A stretch of 64,000 nucleotides of DNA from Phormidesmis sp963710175 (lineage in GTDB: Bacteria; Cyanobacteriota; Cyanobacteriia; Phormidesmidales; Phormidesmidaceae). Under the pieces are notes generated by a model that saw only the letters and a list, made by a program, of their open reading frames with translations, did no database searches and had not been told where the DNA came from. Positions 60,060-64,000 of the stretch are shown piece after piece (the first letter of the stretch is position 1; each line of letters begins with the position of its first letter). Position numbers and translations under genes: made by a program. The stretch is taken from positions 124,001 through 188,000 of the forward strand of contig CAVPZC010000001.1 of assembly GCA_963710175.1 (NCBI GenBank), read 5' to 3'.

Positions 60060-61612
60060 CAATTAGTAGCAGCGAGCGGCAGCGTAATTACAAACTGTGC
60101 CCCTTGACCTGGCTCAGAAAAACACTCTAAGCGACCTTGATGCTGTTCTGTCACAATTGTGTGACTGGTCGAGAGCCCTAACCCAGTGCCTTTCCCCACA
60201 GGCTTGGTGGTAAAGAATGGATCGAACACTTTATTTTTGATAGCCGGGTGAATGCCTGGCCCATTGTCGGCAATGGTGATCACCACTGCTTGCCTGCTGG
60301 CTAGTTCAGTTGTGATAGTGATTTTGGGAGTCCAGGCTGAGGCTAAATTATTTTGGCTGTCTAGCACTTGGCTCGGTTGACAAGACTGCTCATGGCGGTA
60401 GTAGTCTTCTAAGGCGTCAATGGCATTTACCAAAATATTCATCAGTACCTGATTTAGTAAACCCGCGCAGCACGTCACCAGCGGTAGAGCCGCAATCCTT
60501 TTGATGACCTCAATTTCTGGTCTATCAGATTGGACTTTCAGACGGTGCTGCAAAATCATCAGTGCGCTTTCCAAGCCTGCTTGAAGATCGGCTGGCTTTC
60601 TGCCCGTTTCGTCCAGCCGGGAGAAGGTTCTCAAGGCCTTTACAATGTCAGCAATCCGCCGACTGCCTGTTTGCATAGAGCTGAGCAGGTGAGGGAAATC
60701 TTCTGCCAAAAACTCTAGCTCTATTTTCTCAGCCAGGGCTTGAATGGTTCTGGAGGGCGCTACATATTCTGCCTGATACAGTTTGACGAGTTCTAATAGT
60801 TCACTGGCATACTGCTTTGCAGGGTCAACGTTCCCAGTGATAAAGTTGACCGGATTATTGATTTCGTGGGCGATACCTGCCACCATTTGGCCTAGGCTAG
60901 CCATCTTTTCATTCTGTACGAGCTGGCTTTGAGCAAGGCGTAGTTGCCGCAGGGTGTGCTCTAGCTGTTGGTTTTTTTGAGAGATCGTTTTGTTGCGCTC
61001 CTCCAGTCTGCCGTTAAGCTGCTGCAATGCGACTTTAGACGCTTCATTTTTCGCCATTTCTTCCTCAATGCGTTGCACCGTCAGCCGCATCTCTAGCTGA
61101 CTAACAACCTGCCTGGCAAGTGCTTCGAGCGCCTGAATTTGCTCTGACGAAAGCTGTTTGGGCACGTAGTCAATGACGCAGAGCGTGCCGACTGCGCAGC
61201 CCTTAGAGGTAATTAACGGTGCGCCAGCATAAAAGCGAATGTAAGGTGCTCCTGTCACTAAAGGATTGCTGGCAAAGCGTTCGTCTGCGTGAGCATCTGA
61301 AATCACCATCACCTCTGGCTTCAAAATGGCATGAGCACAAAAGGCCAGATCGCGAGGCGTCTCTACTGCATCTAAGCCCACACTGGATTTGAACCACTGC
61401 CGGGAGACATCAACTAGGCTGACCAAAGAGGTTGCTGTACCACAAATATAAGCAGCGAGCTTTGCAATATCGTCGTAGCTTGTTTCTGGCGAGGTGTCTA
61501 AAATCCGATAGTTTAAAAGTGCCTGAATTCTTTCCTTTTCATTGGCGGGAAAGGCAGCAGGAACAGCACCTGGAAGAAGCTGCTGGGGTGCGGTCGTTGA
61601 ATCAGGACTCAT
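60059..61612 (-). CDS. GAF-domain sensor histidine kinase
   Basis: A 517-residue soluble kinase. Residues 25-175 form a GAF domain of the type found with NEKERIQALLNYRILDTSPE openings (FDDIAKLA-like, ICGTATSLVSLVDVSRQWFKS, RFYAGAPLIT, GCAVGTLCVID). A coiled coil (about 180-245) leads to GQMVAGIAHEINNPVNFI with the phosphorylated His, the N-box LVNAIDALEDYY and G-boxes ADNGPGIHPAIKNKVFDPF and GKGTGLGLSTSHTIV. No receiver gene is adjacent. The stop codon abuts the MITE-like element, so the tail may have been altered by its insertion. Confidence 0.92.
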   Translation of the reverse strand: MSPDSTTAPQQLLPGAVPAAFPANEKERIQALLNYRILDTSPETSYDDIAKLAAYICGTATSLVSLVDVSRQWFKSSVGLDAVETPRDLAFCAHAILKPEVMVISDAHADERFASNPLVTGAPYIRFYAGAPLITSKGCAVGTLCVIDYVPKQLSSEQIQALEALARQVVSQLEMRLTVQRIEEEMAKNEASKVALQQLNGRLEERNKTISQKNQQLEHTLRQLRLAQSQLVQNEKMASLGQMVAGIAHEINNPVNFITGNVDPAKQYASELLELVKLYQAEYVAPSRTIQALAEKIELEFLAEDFPHLLSSMQTGSRRIADIVKALRTFSRLDETGRKPADLQAGLESALMILQHRLKVQSDRPEIEVIKRIAALPLVTCCAGLLNQVLMNILVNAIDALEDYYRHEQSCQPSQVLDSQNNLASAWTPKITITTELASRQAVVITIADNGPGIHPAIKNKVFDPFFTTKPVGKGTGLGLSTSHTIVTEQHQGRLECFSEPGQGAQFVITLPLAATN

Positions 61613-62053
61613 GGGTGTGCGTATCTGAAAATGGAGAATTTTTGGTCATTGATGCTGAAGGCTCTGAGTGCTGAGGGGTGAGTTGAATGCTACTTATCAA
61701 ATGCTTGGGGTTGAATTCGATCAGAGCCTGACAGTACCGAAATTGCCTTAGCGCAAAGCCTAAGTTAAGATTACCCGCCGTCATTTCTTTGCCTCTATAC
61801 AGAGGCCATACTCACGAAAACTACAGGCTATGTTTATCTATTTTGAGAGGGTGCGATCGCTCAACCGACACCACCGTTAAACTAAGGTAAGCTCGCAAGG
61901 TATGTCTATCAGTGATGTGGAACGGAGTGCCATATCTGTACAAAGGAGGCTAGTGCGCATGAATCTGTGCAAAATAAAAGCCCCAGCCTTCTAACCGTAG
62001 AAGAGCTGGGGCTTATTGCATTTAAGCTATCAGAGCGATTGACGTAGAGGCGT
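61613..62053. other. Gap between kinase and ugd
   Basis: The 440-bp gap holds the ugd terminator (61971-62014) and, upstream of the minus-strand kinase, a promoter region. The short frames here do not read like protein. Confidence 0.5.
61971..62014 (-). terminator. Rho-independent terminator of ugd
   Basis: AGCCCCAGC (61979-61987) pairs perfectly with GCTGGGGCT (62005-62013), with further pairing of CTTCT/AGAAG inside. On the minus strand it is followed by TTTATTTT, about 40 bp beyond the ugd stop. Confidence 0.9.
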
Positions 62054-63439
62054 CTAGCGGCCAATGCCCAGGTAGCGGAAGCCTGCTTTCTCCAGCTTGG
62101 CCTGATCGAGGAAGTTACGACCGTCGATCATCACAGGAGCGTTCATCAAGCTAGCCATTTTAATGTAGTCAAGCTCTTTGAAGTTGGCCCAGTCGGTAAC
62201 TAGAACCAGTGCGTCGCAGCCATCGGCTAACCGCTCAGGATCAGTCTCTACAATCACGCCAGAGAGACCGTTGCGGATGCCGCTTTGAGAAACAATCGGG
62301 TCGTAGGCTTTGACCTTTGCGCCTAAGCGGTTGAGGCTTTCGATCATAATCAGCGAGGGGGCATCGCGCATGTCGTCGGTGTCAGGCTTAAAGGTCAGCC
62401 CTAGCAGGCCAACGGTTTTGCCCTTCAAGATTTTCAGCACCTGCTGTAGCTTTTCGACGGTGAGTAGCCGCTGGCGATCATTGACGCGAATAGTAGACTT
62501 CAGCAGCTCTGCTTCGTAGCCGTAGTCATCGGCAGTGTGCACCAGCGCCGAAACATCTTTAGGAAAGCAGGAGCCGCCCCAGCCGATGCCCGCCTGCAAA
62601 AATTTGCTGCCAATGCGGGAATCCAAGCCGATGCCCTGGGCAACCTGGGTGACATCTGCCCCAACGCGATCACAAATATTCGCCACTTCATTAATAAAGC
62701 TGATCTTGGTGGCCAAGAATGCGTTAGAAGCATACTTCACCATCTCGGCTGAGCTGAGGTCGGTGACGACGACCGGTACCTCTGGCAAGCTGGTATCTTT
62801 AGCAAACTTACGCTCTACAATCGGAGTGTAGAGTTCTTTCATCATGGCGATCGCCTGTTCGCTGCCGCTGCCCAGCACAATCCGGTCGGGATTAAAGGTG
62901 TCGTATACTGCCGAGCCTTCGCGCAAAAATTCAGGGTTGCTCACCACATCAAAAGCCGCATCGGCCTCTGGCTTGCTCCCTCCGCCAACGCCAGCCGCAA
63001 CCGGCACCTTCTGCCGCTCAGCAATACCGTCCAAGACAATCATCCGCACCCAGTCGCCCGAGCCAATCGGCACCGTAGACTTGTTGACAATCACCTTGTA
63101 ACCACCGTTCAGGTGCTCACCAATCCCGCGAGCCACTGCCTCGACATAGCGGGTATCGCTTTCGCCAGTCGGTAATGCGGGCGTCCCTACAGCAATAAAC
63201 AAAATATCGCCGTGGTTAACGCCTGCCCCCAAGTCGGCTGTGAACTCCAAATTGCCAGAAGCCATAGACGACTTCATCAAATCAGACAAACCCGGCTCAT
63301 AAATCGGGGACTGGCCCGACTTCATCAGCTGCACTTTTTCTTCGTTGTTGTCAACACAGATCACATGATGACCAATGTGAGATAGACACACGCCAGTTAC
63401 AAGGCCTACGTAACCAGTTCCAATGACACAAACACGCAT
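62054..63439 (-). CDS. ugd: UDP-glucose 6-dehydrogenase
   Basis: The enzyme oxidises UDP-glucose to UDP-glucuronate with two NAD. The 461-residue protein has the Rossmann motif VCVIGTGYVGLVTGVCLSHIG, NPEFLREGSAVYDTFNPDRIV, the catalytic cysteine in GIGWGGSCFPKDVSAL (about residue 275), and the C-terminal GLTFKPDTDDMRDAPS. The adjoining gene (82 bp upstream on the same strand) encodes the UDP-glucuronate decarboxylase, so the pair makes UDP-xylose for exopolysaccharide or glycan synthesis. Confidence 0.96.
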   Translation of the reverse strand: MRVCVIGTGYVGLVTGVCLSHIGHHVICVDNNEEKVQLMKSGQSPIYEPGLSDLMKSSMASGNLEFTADLGAGVNHGDILFIAVGTPALPTGESDTRYVEAVARGIGEHLNGGYKVIVNKSTVPIGSGDWVRMIVLDGIAERQKVPVAAGVGGGSKPEADAAFDVVSNPEFLREGSAVYDTFNPDRIVLGSGSEQAIAMMKELYTPIVERKFAKDTSLPEVPVVVTDLSSAEMVKYASNAFLATKISFINEVANICDRVGADVTQVAQGIGLDSRIGSKFLQAGIGWGGSCFPKDVSALVHTADDYGYEAELLKSTIRVNDRQRLLTVEKLQQVLKILKGKTVGLLGLTFKPDTDDMRDAPSLIMIESLNRLGAKVKAYDPIVSQSGIRNGLSGVIVETDPERLADGCDALVLVTDWANFKELDYIKMASLMNAPVMIDGRNFLDQAKLEKAGFRYLGIGR

Positions 63440-63521
63440 GATGGTAAAGCTCTCTAGTAAATGAACAGTTTAGTCGTTGATTTTCGTCGTCGATAGTCGT
63501 TGATAACAGTGCCGCTAGTCG

Positions 63522-64000
63522 CTAGGGTACAGTTGCTGTCGTCTCGATCAAATCTTTGCTCAGGGTGCCGTTAGCGGCCATGCGATCGCGAAAATCAGCA
63601 ATCGTTTTTTCCAACCCTGTCTGCAAATCCACCGACGGTTGCCAGCCTAGAAGCTGCGACGCTTTTGTAATATCGGGCTGGCGGCGGCGTGGATCATCTT
63701 GAGGCAAAGGCCGATACTGCACCTCTACGTTGGGATTGACCATTTGTTGAATGGTCTGAGCCAGCTGCAAAATGGTGTATTCCCCAGGGTTGCCAATGTT
63801 GATCGGGCCAGTTTGATTGCTGTTCATCAAGCGGATGAAGCCCTCTACCAAATCTGAGACATAGCAAAAGCTGCGGGTCTGAGAGCCGTCACCATAGACA
63901 GTCAGCGGCTGACCACTGAGCGCCTGAACGATAAAATTGCTAACCACCCGGCCATCGTTTTCAAACATGCGCGGGCCGTAAGTATTGAAGATCCGCACCA
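63522..64000 (-). CDS. UDP-glucuronate decarboxylase, C-terminal part (cut by window edge)
   Basis: The frame enters from the right edge; about 160 residues are visible. RIFNTYGPRM, RVVSNFIVQALSGQPLTVYGDGSQTRSFCYVSDLVEGFIRLM (read in parts), GPINIGNPGEYTI and RRRQPDITKASQLLGWQP are typical of the SDR decarboxylases that turn UDP-glucuronate into UDP-xylose, the next step after Ugd. The catalytic YxxxK and the Rossmann motif lie beyond the window, so a related epimerase cannot be fully excluded. Confidence 0.85.
   Translation of the reverse strand, partial: VRIFNTYGPRMFENDGRVVSNFIVQALSGQPLTVYGDGSQTRSFCYVSDLVEGFIRLMNSNQTGPINIGNPGEYTILQLAQTIQQMVNPNVEVQYRPLPQDDPRRRQPDITKASQLLGWQPSVDLQTGLEKTIADFRDRMAANGTLSKDLIETTATVP

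Noticed and set aside
1..64000. CRISPR arrays, tRNA and rRNA genes
   Set aside because: No regularly spaced direct repeats were seen, and no T-loop plus acceptor pairing of a tRNA was found in the intergenic regions on reading; a tRNAscan-SE run would settle it.

Overview
The window is chromosomal DNA from an oxygenic cyanobacterium. It carries psaC and psaD (photosystem I), chlM (chlorophyll synthesis), heme oxygenase (phycobilin supply), a gamma-tocopherol-type methyltransferase and many families largely confined to cyanobacteria (DICT-GAF kinase, DUF760, DUF2470, DUF3747/SLH, a PSI accumulation factor). The palindrome GCGATCGC (HIP1) is scattered through most genes. Base composition looks moderately GC-rich by eye. 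Species cannot be settled from the sequence; a Leptolyngbya-like filamentous lineage would fit, but that is only an impression.

Layout. 0-6 kb: ftsX, psaC, acpP-fabF and transketolase. 5.6-6.4 kb: a HicAB toxin-antitoxin pair. 6.5-10.8 kb: a probable lipoprotein, a small membrane protein, a geranylgeranyl-reductase-family flavoprotein, a small conserved gene behind a structured leader, and a MarR regulator with a membrane protein. 10.8-12.5 kb: a small accessory island with a decayed HicAB-like pair, then a RusA-like nuclease translationally overlapped with a PD-(D/E)XK protein that has a HEPN-like tail. 12.8-20.6 kb: SpoIID-like protein, SDR protein, ABC exporter, mannose-1-phosphate guanylyltransferase and an LCP wall/polysaccharide ligase. 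20.8-25.5 kb: ispH, SGNH hydrolase, ychF, a lipoprotein and a PSI accumulation factor.

25.5-30.3 kb (all minus strand): a redox or cyclic-nucleotide signalling set (UBP zinc finger, receiver-thioredoxin-reductase fusion, cNMP-binding histidine kinase). A HEPN/MNT toxin-antitoxin pair and an unrecognised 230-residue gene are wedged between the reductase and the kinase. 30.4-35.1 kb (minus strand): egtC-egtB-egtD for ergothioneine, a DUF423 gene, an uncharacterised membrane protein and chlM. 35-44 kb: DUF29, nagA, purE, amt, a DICT-GAF histidine kinase, psaD and trpE. 44-50 kb: a DUF4926/DUF6883 pair, mutY, DUF760, ferredoxin, DUF2470, a pentapeptide-repeat protein and a DUF3747/SLH protein. 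50-64 kb: tocopherol methyltransferase, KtrB/TrkH, an FMN reductase, heme oxygenase, gyrB, miaA, a dynamin-like or Era-like GTPase, a YbjN-like protein, a GAF histidine kinase, UDP-glucose dehydrogenase and the C-terminal part of a UDP-glucuronate decarboxylase that runs off the right edge.

Repeats. Two intergenic families stand out. One is a roughly 100-bp element (three copies: 14.1, 50.1 and 53.3 kb) with nested stems that keep pairing through compensatory changes. The other is a 210-220-bp MITE-like element (17.4 and 59.9 kb) with 19-bp terminal inverted repeats; at 60.06 kb its last base completes a kinase stop codon. The best candidates for undescribed biology are the RusA/REase-HEPN cassette, the toxin pair embedded in the redox-signalling operon, the covarying repeat and the leader at 9.15-9.37 kb. 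No tRNA, rRNA or CRISPR array was found by eye.
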